26,511 bases of DNA from a virus, in the IMG/VR virus record IMGVR_UViG_3300037010_001596, positions 1 to 26,511 of that record; one strand, written 5' to 3'. Position 1 is the stretch's first letter. Every line of letters starts with the position of its first letter. Position numbers and translations under genes: made by a program. The notes beneath the pieces are model-generated. The model was not told where the DNA came from. It ran no database searches and saw only the letters and a list, made by a program, of their open reading frames with translations. Positions 1 to 7,126 of this stretch are shown here, in pieces.

Positions 1-327
1 GACGCCGGGAATGGCGCCTTTGTGATCGAACAGCTCACGGCAGCCAGTGACTGACGGACGACGTTCGAGCAAGTGGTAGTACTTGTTCTTGTGGATATAC
101 GCGTAGAACGCATCCCAGTCCTCGACCGACGGTTTGACAGACGTCGAGATAGACACTGTGGCCTTCGAACCAGTCGACTTGGTGATGTTTTGTCGATCCA
201 TCAATTCGATCAGTTCGTTTTCCACAAGGTCAATCTCTTGAGCTTTCGCCTTGAGCAGCTCTTCGAGCTGACGTTTCTCTTCTCGCAGTGCGTGAAGAGC
301 ATCGATTTTAGCACCAACGGTACTCAT
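1..327 (-). CDS. Conserved phage protein with N-terminal coiled coil, 3' end cut by window edge
   Basis: A minus-strand frame reads without a stop from an ATG at 327 to the left edge, giving the first 109 residues of a longer protein. It begins MSTVGAKIDALHALREEKRQ and continues as a charged heptad-like helix to about residue 45. A more globular part follows, with a DWDAFYAYIHKNKYYHLLERR stretch near residues 70-90 and a REL-F-H-GAIPGV ending typical of a small family of phage early proteins that I cannot name. The start is supported by an extended Shine-Dalgarno sequence (GGAGTGATATCAG directly before ATG). It is the last gene of the leftward operon visible here, 25 bp after the J-domain gene. 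No enzymatic motif is visible. The coiled coil suggests an oligomer or a partner-binding protein, but that is inference. Confidence 0.75.
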   Translation of the reverse strand, partial: MSTVGAKIDALHALREEKRQLEELLKAKAQEIDLVENELIELMDRQNITKSTGSKATVSISTSVKPSVEDWDAFYAYIHKNKYYHLLERRPSVTGCRELFDHKGAIPGV

Positions 328-352
328 CTGATATCACTCCAAAGGGTAAATT

Positions 353-607
353 TCAGGTCTGCCAACATCGTGGACAGTTGACGAGCTTTGTGAACGCCCC
401 GTTTCGTTCACGAATCTGACCCCGACCTTCGCAGACCGGACATACCTTGTTCTGCAGGCCCTCGTAAGCCTTCTTCACGGCGTCGAACTTTTCCGCGTCA
501 CCTCCTTCTCGATCGGGGTGGTACTTCATGGCAAGCCGCTTGTACGCGGCTCGGATCTCTTCGTCTGTAGCACTAGGTGCTACACCCAATGTGTCGTAGT
601 GGCTCAT
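353..607 (-). CDS. Minimal J-domain (DnaJ-like) protein with a four-cysteine zinc-finger tail
   Basis: The 84-residue product starts [20 protein letters not shown] and has the J-domain HPD motif at residues 30-32, between helices II and III. After about residue 54 come CPVCEGRG (C56, C59) and NCPRC (C78, C81), one CxxCxGxG repeat plus a CxxC pair, enough to hold one zinc. Cellular DnaJ has four such repeats and a C-terminal substrate domain; both are missing here. J-domains stimulate ATP hydrolysis by DnaK/Hsp70, so the likely role is to recruit host DnaK to a phage target, as viral J-proteins do elsewhere; the target is unknown. The start overlaps the stop of the upstream gene in an ATGA junction (604-607), implying translational coupling. 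The family call is firm; the role is inference. Confidence 0.9.
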   Translation of the reverse strand: MSHYDTLGVAPSATDEEIRAAYKRLAMKYHPDREGGDAEKFDAVKKAYEGLQNKVCPVCEGRGQIRERNGAFTKLVNCPRCWQT

Positions 608-942
608 GCACGGATCTTCGCTGCGATGGCGTCCGAAAGAGCAGCCTTGACCTGCTGTGAAAGCGGGGTGACTGCCTTATCAATCTCGGCTTTGACTTGC
701 TTCTGCAGTTCAGCGGCAATGGCCGACGGCGTGACCTTCATAGAGGTCTGCTTCTTTAGCTCAACGGCCACAAGGTCGCCTAGCACCGGACTGTTGGGTT
801 TGAGGAGACGTAGTTTGGCGATCTCGCCAGCCACAATGCCGGAGAGCTGTTCACGCAGAACGTGGCGAACTTGACCTTCGATCAAGCTTTTCACATGTTG
901 ACGGAACATCTCATCTTCTTCGATGATCAGGTTGACTTTCAT
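604..942 (-). CDS. Hypothetical protein, mostly helical, 112 aa
   Basis: I do not recognise this protein. It begins [20 protein letters not shown] and is rich in Ala, Lys, Glu and Gln, with amphipathic helix patterns throughout and no cysteine, membrane segment or catalytic motif. [21 protein letters not shown] stretch and a following [11 protein letters not shown] stretch look like helical packing or oligomerisation segments. It lies between the DNA polymerase (17 bp upstream) and the J-domain gene, which overlaps its stop by 4 bp. It is therefore co-expressed with replication genes. The ribosome binding site before ATG 942 is weak, so coupling to polymerase translation is plausible. Confidence 0.65.
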   Translation of the reverse strand: MKVNLIIEEDEMFRQHVKSLIEGQVRHVLREQLSGIVAGEIAKLRLLKPNSPVLGDLVAVELKKQTSMKVTPSAIAAELQKQVKAEIDKAVTPLSQQVKAALSDAIAAKIRA

Positions 943-959
943 TTTGGGGCTCGGTTGCG

Positions 960-2825
960 TTACTTGGAATAGCAGTAGTCAAAGCCACCTTCGGCCGAGA
1001 GTGGAAGTCCCGGTGCCCAGTCGGGTGCAGTTGACATGGTTTTGATCATGAAGTCGAGGGCCTTCTTGGCGTCCTTCTCCTTGGCGATGATTACGATCTC
1101 GTCATGCGTCATGGTCACGATTCGGTAGCCGGCATCGTGGATCTTCAGCATCTGCTCAGCGATGATGATGCGCGCGAGAGCCTGCACCACGTTCTCGGTG
1201 AGTAGTCCGCCGTATAGCTTGGCTCGGCCAGAGCGTGTGAGGTATGTGGTCTCGGTCATCACGAGGTCATCGCGCGTGACGTCGGCTGTACCATGCAGAC
1301 CGAAGTACTGTAGAAATAGCCCGTTGGGCAGGCACAGGAAACCTTTGCCGGACTCGATCGGACCTTCTTTGCTCTTGATCCCCAGCGTCATGTTGGTGAT
1401 CATCTGGTCCATCTTCTTCCAGAAGGCCCTGATCTTCCAGTTCTTTTGGCGGTAGATGTTGACGATGCGACGACACTCATCTTCGCTGATGTCCACTGGC
1501 GGTCCCATCGTGCCCTGCTTCAGCGTCTGCTGGAGCTTTTGCGGACCCATGCCGTAGCCCAGACCCAGCACACAGATCTTGCCAATGAAGCGTTGGTCCT
1601 TGGTAACATCTTCGACCGGGACGTTGTAGATCACTGAGGCCATCAACTTGTACACATCTTGCTTTGTAGCGAAGGCGTTGACGATGTCCATTTGCTGAGC
1701 CAGCCATGCAAGAACACGAGCCTCAATCTGCGCAGAGTCGGCGACCACGATTACGTAGCCCTTCGGCGCAAGGATCGAGCGGCGCAGTTCACCGCCGCGC
1801 TTCAAGTTCTGCAAGTTCATCTTGTTCCCACCAGACCAGCGGTGAGTATGGGCACCGCTGTAATTCAGCAGGATGGGCAGCTTCTTGCCGTCGCGCCCAG
1901 CTTCAAGGAAACGGTTCGCACGGGTCTCGCCGATGGTAGATTTCACCTTAAGACGAGCCTCGCACAGTGCGCGGACCTTATCATTGCCGCTTTTCATCAA
2001 GTCTTGAAAGGCTAGATCGGATTTGGCGAACGCATAGGTCAGTTTGCCGGTCGACGGGCTGATTTTCTGCGGTAACTGTGCACCAGCAGCTTTGAGCAGT
2101 TGAGCGAACTTGTCATTCGACATCAGGTCTTCGACCTGAGCACCTGAATGCAGCAAAGCTGCAGTCTTGGCGCCGAGTTCCTTCTCCAGTTCAGTTTTGA
2201 CGCGTGGAATGTCGACCTCCAGCACAGGATCGCAGAACATACGCATCGTGATGTCGATCAACCGTAGTTCATTATCAGGCACGTATGGGTACATGTCCCA
2301 GAAAATCTTGTACGTGTCTTCCACATCGTCGACCGCGTAGCCGCCCAGCTTAGCCTCTTCGTCCTTCGTGAGCTGCATCTTGTTCTTGGTGTTGGCCAAC
2401 GCTTCGCGCTTTACCTTGCCACCATGACCGAGGGCCTTAGCCACTGTGTCCAAATCGTGCTTCGTGGCGTGACCACGTGTTGCACGGCTCATGGACAGAG
2501 TGTCGACGTAGAAGGCGGGCTTGTGTCCGTAGACCTCCGATGTGACGAATCCGTCAAACGCCGTGTTGTGGCAGACCATCGCGGTCTTCGACCAGTCGAT
2601 TTCCTTCAGCGCGAGCGCGATGTTGCGTCCGGTGTACCAGAGCGTCTTGCCGTTGCCCTTTTTGATCGCTACTCCATGCACGTGAAAGCGGTCATCGCGC
2701 ACGTACTCTGAGGTGTTCAGCTTTCCTGCCAATGTGTAGTCATCGCTGTAGAAGGTCTCGTAGTCAAGCGTGACAATGTCATACGTGACGCCATTGACTT
2801 CCAGCTTTCCGTCTTCCATGGACAT
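960..2825 (-). CDS. DNA polymerase, family A, with 3'-5' exonuclease domain
   Basis: This 621-residue protein is the phage replicative polymerase. The N-terminal exonuclease has motif I at D21/E23 (TLDYETF), motif II at D91 (CHNTAFDGF) and motif III at Y163-D167 (YAVDD), so proofreading looks intact. The polymerase domain has motif A D363 (VADSAQIEAR), motif B R412/K416/Y424-G425 and motif C H574-D575-E576. There is no 5' nuclease domain, as is usual for phage PolA. The residue equivalent to E. coli Phe762 is Leu420. I chose ATG 2825, with AAGGAA 6 bp upstream and 10 bp after the previous stop; an upstream in-frame start at 2867 would overlap that gene and lacks support. It belongs to the leftward early operon with helicase, nuclease and primase genes. 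Confidence 0.96.
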   Translation of the reverse strand: MSMEDGKLEVNGVTYDIVTLDYETFYSDDYTLAGKLNTSEYVRDDRFHVHGVAIKKGNGKTLWYTGRNIALALKEIDWSKTAMVCHNTAFDGFVTSEVYGHKPAFYVDTLSMSRATRGHATKHDLDTVAKALGHGGKVKREALANTKNKMQLTKDEEAKLGGYAVDDVEDTYKIFWDMYPYVPDNELRLIDITMRMFCDPVLEVDIPRVKTELEKELGAKTAALLHSGAQVEDLMSNDKFAQLLKAAGAQLPQKISPSTGKLTYAFAKSDLAFQDLMKSGNDKVRALCEARLKVKSTIGETRANRFLEAGRDGKKLPILLNYSGAHTHRWSGGNKMNLQNLKRGGELRRSILAPKGYVIVVADSAQIEARVLAWLAQQMDIVNAFATKQDVYKLMASVIYNVPVEDVTKDQRFIGKICVLGLGYGMGPQKLQQTLKQGTMGPPVDISEDECRRIVNIYRQKNWKIRAFWKKMDQMITNMTLGIKSKEGPIESGKGFLCLPNGLFLQYFGLHGTADVTRDDLVMTETTYLTRSGRAKLYGGLLTENVVQALARIIIAEQMLKIHDAGYRIVTMTHDEIVIIAKEKDAKKALDFMIKTMSTAPDWAPGLPLSAEGGFDYCYSK

Positions 2826-2835
2826 GGGTTGTTCC

Positions 2836-3156
2836 TTAGAGCTTAACCTTTGCTGTGTAGAAGGCACTGCGCCAGATGCGCACTTGCGCGATGTGCGCAG
2901 CGCCAGAAGGGACGCCGCGACCCACTGCTGACATCCAGCCGAGGCCGGAGTAGTAGATGATCTGGCTACCCCACATATTGTGGTGCTCAGGGTCGTGCAG
3001 GCCCTGCTTACGCATCCACGCGGCGACAGCAGAGCCGTCGAACTCGTAGTGCGTCTTCAGAAACTGGCGCAGGAGTTGTTGGTATTGCTTCTCCCATGCG
3101 ATCTGGTACGTGAGGTTGAGCGGCATGTTTTGCGGGCGGACGGCGAAGTTGCTCAT
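2836..3156 (-). CDS. Hypothetical protein between helicase and polymerase genes, 106 aa
   Basis: I do not recognise a named family. The product starts MSNFAVRPQNMPLNLTYQIA and includes a tryptophan/tyrosine-rich core (AAWMRKQGL, NMWGSQIIYYSGLGW) followed by a glycine-rich loop and a basic C-terminus ending TAKVKL. There is no transmembrane segment or clear catalytic set. The start at 3156 is chosen because AAGGAG lies 7 bp upstream (AAGGAGAATCCAATG); the longer frame to 3192 lacks a site. It sits between the SNF2-like helicase (37 bp upstream) and the DNA polymerase (10 bp downstream), so a replication-associated role is possible but not shown. Confidence 0.75.
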   Translation of the reverse strand: MSNFAVRPQNMPLNLTYQIAWEKQYQQLLRQFLKTHYEFDGSAVAAWMRKQGLHDPEHHNMWGSQIIYYSGLGWMSAVGRGVPSGAAHIAQVRIWRSAFYTAKVKL

Positions 3157-3193
3157 TGGATTCTCCTTGGGGCTCGTTGGTGGCAGTTGCAAA

Positions 3194-4585
3194 TCAGGGC
3201 GTTCGATCGTCGAACATTTCTTGAAGGAAGGTAAGCATATTGGTCTGTCGGACGTTCTTGTCGGTCAGCTTCTGGAACACTTTGTCCTCGACAGTGCCCG
3301 GGGCGAGCACGACAATGGTCTCGGTTTTTTGCGTCTGGCCGGCACGGTAGATGCGGCGGTTGCCTTGCAGCCAGTGTTCGAGGTTGTACGTCGGACTCGC
3401 CCAGATCGTGGCTGTGCCCTTGGTAAGCGTGAGGCCATGAGCTGCGCTCTGCGGATGAGCTAGCAGGACGCGGTAAAACCCAGCTTGGTACCGGTCAACT
3501 GCTTCTTTGCGCTGCTTGTCCGACGTACTGCCATCGATGACTGCGTACGTCAGGCCTTTCTTCTTGAACTCGGCAATCAGGTGATCTCTCTGGTGCTGCC
3601 AGTTGAAGAACACCACGCTGTGATCGCGCTGGTCAGCCAGATCGGCCACCAGCTCGTAGCGCGCTGTATCGATGCTGACGTAGTCCTCGCCCTCTAGCCC
3701 TTCAGAATATGAAGCGCCACTGGCGATCTGCAGCAGCTTAGTCATCACGCCCGCTGCGTTGAGCGCGCTGATCACCTTGCCTCCCGATAGCGCTGCGATA
3801 GCGTTCTTCTCGAACTGCTGGTACAGCTTGGCTTGCTTCGGTGTCATGTGGTACGGCACTGAGTACTCGTGGTTCGCAGGAATGTCGATGCACTCCTCGA
3901 ATTTGTGGCGCACTACCATGTCTTGGATCAGGCCGCCTACAGCGATCTCGGCACCGGGCTTGTCGATCCACTTCAACATGTTCGGTTGCGGACCGACCTG
4001 CTCAGGAGTTTGTGTCGAGTTGCGAAACTGATAGAACGACTTGCCTAGCCGCTGGCCATCATCGAGGATGAATATTTGGTGCCAGAGATCTGTGATCGTG
4101 TTGCTGTTCGGAGTACCAGTGAGCCCGTAGCGATGCTTGAAGTGCTTCTTGATTTTGTTCATCGCCTTTGAGCGACCACTGGTGTGGTGCTTGAATGCAG
4201 ACAACTCGTCGATGATCAAGGTATCGAAGCGCTTGAAGAACTTCGCGTCCTGCTTTGCGAGCCAGTTCACAGCGTCAGTGTTCGTCACATAAACGTCGGC
4301 CGGCACGTTGAGCGCAGTTTCACGCTTCTCTGCTGTGGCTACAGACACCCTGATGTGCGGCGCGAACTTCTTGAAGTCGTCTTCCCATGCACTACGTAGG
4401 AGAGACTTCGGAGCAATCACCAAGGCCGCCCCACCACCGGCTGCACGACGAGCCGCAAACAGCTCGATCTGTACCCGGGTCTTGCCGGTTCCGGGGTCTG
4501 AAGCATCGAGTACACGCGGACGTGTTCGCATGAACTCTATGGAAGCGGCTTGATGCTTGAAGAGAGGCGGTGACTTTTGGGACAT
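3194..4585 (-). CDS. SNF2-like superfamily 2 helicase/ATPase
   Basis: A 463-residue SF2 protein. Motif I is DPGTGKT (residues 30-36), motif II is DELS (126-129, in LIIDELSAFKHHTSGRSKA), and motif III is LTGTP (155-159). The second RecA domain has FFNWQHQRDHL, YAVIDGSTSDKQR and motif VI QGNRRIYRAGQ (407-417). The DE-S box, the order of motifs and the RRIYRAGQ signature place it with SNF2/Rad54-like proteins rather than replicative DnaB helicases. Such phage proteins translocate on duplex DNA and probably aid replication or recombination. ATG 4585 is preceded by AAAGGAGTCTGAC and lies 1 bp after the nuclease gene's stop. The short length means no accessory DNA-binding domains. Confidence 0.93.
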   Translation of the reverse strand: MSQKSPPLFKHQAASIEFMRTRPRVLDASDPGTGKTRVQIELFAARRAAGGGAALVIAPKSLLRSAWEDDFKKFAPHIRVSVATAEKRETALNVPADVYVTNTDAVNWLAKQDAKFFKRFDTLIIDELSAFKHHTSGRSKAMNKIKKHFKHRYGLTGTPNSNTITDLWHQIFILDDGQRLGKSFYQFRNSTQTPEQVGPQPNMLKWIDKPGAEIAVGGLIQDMVVRHKFEECIDIPANHEYSVPYHMTPKQAKLYQQFEKNAIAALSGGKVISALNAAGVMTKLLQIASGASYSEGLEGEDYVSIDTARYELVADLADQRDHSVVFFNWQHQRDHLIAEFKKKGLTYAVIDGSTSDKQRKEAVDRYQAGFYRVLLAHPQSAAHGLTLTKGTATIWASPTYNLEHWLQGNRRIYRAGQTQKTETIVVLAPGTVEDKVFQKLTDKNVRQTNMLTFLQEMFDDRTP

Positions 4586-4586
4586 G

Positions 4587-5324
4587 TCAGACTCCTTTGT
4601 CGCAGTCCCCTGTCCCTCGAGGGCCATAAGGGCACCACTTGCAAGCGAAGACGTTGGGGTTTGGTGGAAACTCCTCGGCCGTTGTCATCGTGATACCGCG
4701 TTGGTTGAAGTTCTGGAAGAACCGCATGCCTTGAGCACGCGTGTATTTCATGTGGGTCAGGTCGTCCTGATCCGTGTACCAGAGCTCGACGTCAATCGTC
4801 TCCAGCTCTGGGTAGCGAAGGAACGCAGCCAGTTGGTACAGCTGCGTCTGCTCTGCGTGCTTGATCTCGTTCCCGAACTTCTTGCCGGTCTTGTAGTCGA
4901 TGACTACGGCATGAGTCTTCGACAGTCGAACGAACGCGTCGAGCTTGATGCGAGCCCATGCATCACGATCGTTCCACGCCACCGGCTCCCAGTCCTTGTT
5001 GACGGCCCACTCACCTTCCAGTGAAACTAAGCCCTGCTTGTATTTGTCGCGCAGGTCGTGGAACTCGGCGCTGAAAGCCTTCAGTTCCGGGATCAGCTCC
5101 ACTTCACCACGCACAAAGCGCTCAGCGGCGTCATGGATGCGTGTTCCACGGTCGTTAGCATGTTCGGTCTTGCCAGAAGGGAGCTCGCGGTCTGGCTCAG
5201 GGATGCGGTCTATGTACTTGAGCTTGGCGCGCAGCTTGCACTGCTCGAAGTCGACAAGACGGGAGTAACTCCACGTCTTGATGCGTTTGTTGGACATACG
5301 TGGAACTCCTCGTTTGGGGGACAT
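4587..5324 (-). CDS. PD-(D/E)XK nuclease of the Cas4/RecB/AddB type with a likely Fe-S cluster
   Basis: The 245-residue protein starts near KTWSYSRLVDFEQCKLRAKL, a typical RecB-like N-terminus. The active site is visible as H64 (RGTRIHDAAERF), D129 (IKLDAFV), D143-x-K145 (VIDYKTG) and a following QTQLYQ motif (159-164). Four cysteines, C29 near the N-terminus plus C228, C231 and C241 near the C-terminus, have the split arrangement that binds a 4Fe-4S cluster in Cas4 and AddB. Expected activity is exonuclease or flap nuclease action on single-stranded DNA in recombination or end processing. No CRISPR array or cas1/cas2 is nearby, so this is a phage replication/recombination nuclease. Start 5324 has an extended SD (GGGGTGATATCAT); ATG 5297 with GAGGAG is a credible alternative. 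Confidence 0.9.
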   Translation of the reverse strand: MSPKRGVPRMSNKRIKTWSYSRLVDFEQCKLRAKLKYIDRIPEPDRELPSGKTEHANDRGTRIHDAAERFVRGEVELIPELKAFSAEFHDLRDKYKQGLVSLEGEWAVNKDWEPVAWNDRDAWARIKLDAFVRLSKTHAVVIDYKTGKKFGNEIKHAEQTQLYQLAAFLRYPELETIDVELWYTDQDDLTHMKYTRAQGMRFFQNFNQRGITMTTAEEFPPNPNVFACKWCPYGPRGTGDCDKGV

Positions 5325-5330
5325 ATGATA

Positions 5331-5720
5331 TCACCCCAAGCTGTGTCTAGCGATCGCACGACGAGCTGCACGGCTGAACCCTATGGTCTCTTCGGCTACC
5401 TCTGTATCTCCAGCATCTGAATCAATCCATGCGGGGGAGCAGTGCTCCTTCAAAGGGCTGAAACGCTCGCACATTGAGTCGCGCGTGGGCTCCCAGTGGT
5501 CGTTCTGCCAGTCGTTTGGAATTTTGACTTCTTTGCCTCTGAGATTAGGGCTCATGTCCAGTGCGCAATGGATGGTCGTGTCGATCACTGTGTGCACCAT
5601 GGACTCTGTACGATGCGAGCGTCTGATATTACGAAGATACAGATACTCACATCCCGTGCAGCTGCGTTTGCCCATCAGTCGGGATAGTAGTGCTTTCTTG
5701 TTCACGGCCTTTTGCGACAT
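5331..5720 (-). CDS. Hypothetical cysteine-containing protein, 129 aa
   Basis: Family not recognised. Five cysteines are present: a CTGC pair (C21, C24) after a basic N-terminus, then single cysteines at about 52, 84 (SMCERF) and 93 (EHCSPAW). This could form a zinc or Fe-S site, but the spacing matches no family I can name. A hydrophilic, acidic stretch (SDAGDTEVAEE) precedes a basic tail. The start at 5720 overlaps the upstream gene by 74 bp and has GGGAG about 9 bp before it; ATG 5675 would shorten the overlap but has no convincing site. Its TGA stop lies inside the extended SD of the nuclease gene, so the two are probably coupled. Confidence 0.65.
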   Translation of the reverse strand: MSQKAVNKKALLSRLMGKRSCTGCEYLYLRNIRRSHRTESMVHTVIDTTIHCALDMSPNLRGKEVKIPNDWQNDHWEPTRDSMCERFSPLKEHCSPAWIDSDAGDTEVAEETIGFSRAARRAIARHSLG

Positions 5721-6606
5721 AGCTCACGGCTCCCAGTTCTTTGCGAAGGCCCTCACGTGCAGCCTCGATCATGCTGTTGAAAACGCGCAACCAGTTGTAC
5801 GAACTGTCGATGCTGTTCCACTTGGAGGGCGCGTAAGGATGGAAAGCGTAGACCCGGGAAATCCACAAAAGTGGAAGCATCGATTCGAAGTTCTCAGGGT
5901 CTACGGCCATCAGCATGTCGTTGATCACCTTGGGGTGGCTACGAACCAAGGCTCCATGGTTATGGAGTGAAGGGCCGTATTTAGACTTGCACTCGTCATC
6001 GACTTTCTGCCAGTCCACGGAGCTGAAACCACCCAACTTGGCGCGAAGAACCAGCATACGTCGGACGTCTCTGATGCGCTTGTTGAGTATGGACTTACGC
6101 TCTTTGTCATGCACGCGTACAAGCGGCTCGCCTACAGGTTGATATGTGCCATCCGGAAACATCAGCACGTCACTGCTGGAATACAGCAACTCACCGTTTC
6201 CGTAGTTCCTGTCGAAGTACGGGGTACTTGGGGAAAAGATCGTCCACTCAATGCCCTTGATTTTGATGCCCGGGACGTCGCGGTATGTACAGTAGTACAT
6301 GTCTTTGAAGAAGTCACGCACAGTGTGCCCAGTGCCCAAGTTAGCAACCAAGCGTACGTGATCTTTATAGATGTAGGCTACGGTGCGCATCTTGTACTTG
6401 TCACGCATAGAAGGACCTGCGCGCAAGTACACCAGTTTGCCTTTTGCATCGATGTCAGTGTAGTACCTGCTGAAGACATAGCTCACGGTGTAGCAGTCTT
6501 TTCCCGGCTCGTAGTTGAGCCAGAGATGTTTGGTCAGCTTGGTACCGATCGGGTTGTACTTTCTGCCAGCGGTGTACTGTCTGGCTGCGCGATGATAGTC
6601 GAGCAT
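5647..6606 (-). CDS. Hypothetical protein, 319 aa
   Basis: I cannot assign a function. The soluble, tyrosine-rich protein begins MLDYHRAARQYTAGRKYNPI. It has a beta-rich first half (YTVSYVFSRYYTDIDAKGKL, repeated VxxYxY-type strands) and a more helical second half from about residue 175 (DKERKSILNKRIRDVRRML), with a region around residues 230-280 rich in aromatic residues. No P-loop, nuclease or membrane motif is visible. The start lies 2 bp after the stop of the upstream gene (TAATCATG), suggesting coupling. Its last 74 bp are shared with the next gene in another frame. Position within the replication operon suggests a DNA-related early function, which is only a guess. Confidence 0.75.
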   Translation of the reverse strand: MLDYHRAARQYTAGRKYNPIGTKLTKHLWLNYEPGKDCYTVSYVFSRYYTDIDAKGKLVYLRAGPSMRDKYKMRTVAYIYKDHVRLVANLGTGHTVRDFFKDMYYCTYRDVPGIKIKGIEWTIFSPSTPYFDRNYGNGELLYSSSDVLMFPDGTYQPVGEPLVRVHDKERKSILNKRIRDVRRMLVLRAKLGGFSSVDWQKVDDECKSKYGPSLHNHGALVRSHPKVINDMLMAVDPENFESMLPLLWISRVYAFHPYAPSKWNSIDSSYNWLRVFNSMIEAAREGLRKELGAVSYVAKGREQESTTIPTDGQTQLHGM

Positions 6607-6608
6607 GA

Positions 6609-7121
6609 TTAGTCGTCGGAAGATAGGGCCAGAGTGGATTTGACAGTCTTCGAAAACTCTTCAGCCACTTGCCCGGCCATGTTTTCTGCAAGGTCGCGAA
6701 TGGCGTTGTGCAGCGCGTGTTGGAAGATGCTATCGAACTCCTTGATCGCAGCTGCCTTGACTTTGGCATCAGAGAGCTTGCCGCGAACGTGTGCTTCGAA
6801 CGCGCCTTTCAGGTGATCGTCCATCCATTTCTGAACGGCGTCTGCAGCAGTGGTGCGGATGTACTTCCCCACGATGCTGTCCCTGTCGCGACCGTTACAG
6901 TGGTCGACCTCAAGCGGCCCCCAATGATCTGAGAAACCGATCAGTTTCAAGACGATTTCACGGCGCTCTGCGAGCAGCATCGACGTGATCTCGGTAGCCA
7001 AGGATTCGGGGTCGAACTTGACTTGTGCTTCGTCGAAAGCCTTGAGGAACTCCTCGTGCATCTTTGCACGAGCGATCAGCAAGCGTTCCTTGACTGCAGC
7101 GGGTTTGGGAGTAGTTGTCAT
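6609..7121 (-). CDS. Hypothetical helical protein, 170 aa
   Basis: Not recognised. The product is largely alpha-helical and charged, starting MTTTPKPAAVKERLLIARAK, with one short segment that looks structured differently (HWGPLEVDHCNGRDRDSIVG, around residues 67-86). The C-terminus ends in an acidic SSDD. I place the start at ATG 7121, preceded by AGAGGTGTGACAGCC, rather than at a GTG nine bases upstream, which has no usable site. This puts the ribosome binding site inside the last codons of the VWA gene, so the two are coupled. Confidence 0.75.
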   Translation of the reverse strand: MTTTPKPAAVKERLLIARAKMHEEFLKAFDEAQVKFDPESLATEITSMLLAERREIVLKLIGFSDHWGPLEVDHCNGRDRDSIVGKYIRTTAADAVQKWMDDHLKGAFEAHVRGKLSDAKVKAAAIKEFDSIFQHALHNAIRDLAENMAGQVAEEFSKTVKSTLALSSDD

Positions 7122-7126
7122 GGCTG

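Noticed and set aside
4587-5324. Naming the Cas4-like nuclease as a CRISPR adaptation protein
   Set aside because: No cas1, cas2 or repeat array is present; neighbours are replication genes, so a general recombination nuclease is more likely.
5383-5970. A 195-codon plus-strand frame opposite the 5331-6606 genes
   Set aside because: No start signal and atypical composition. However, the opposing genes are hypothetical, so this is slightly less certain than other shadows.
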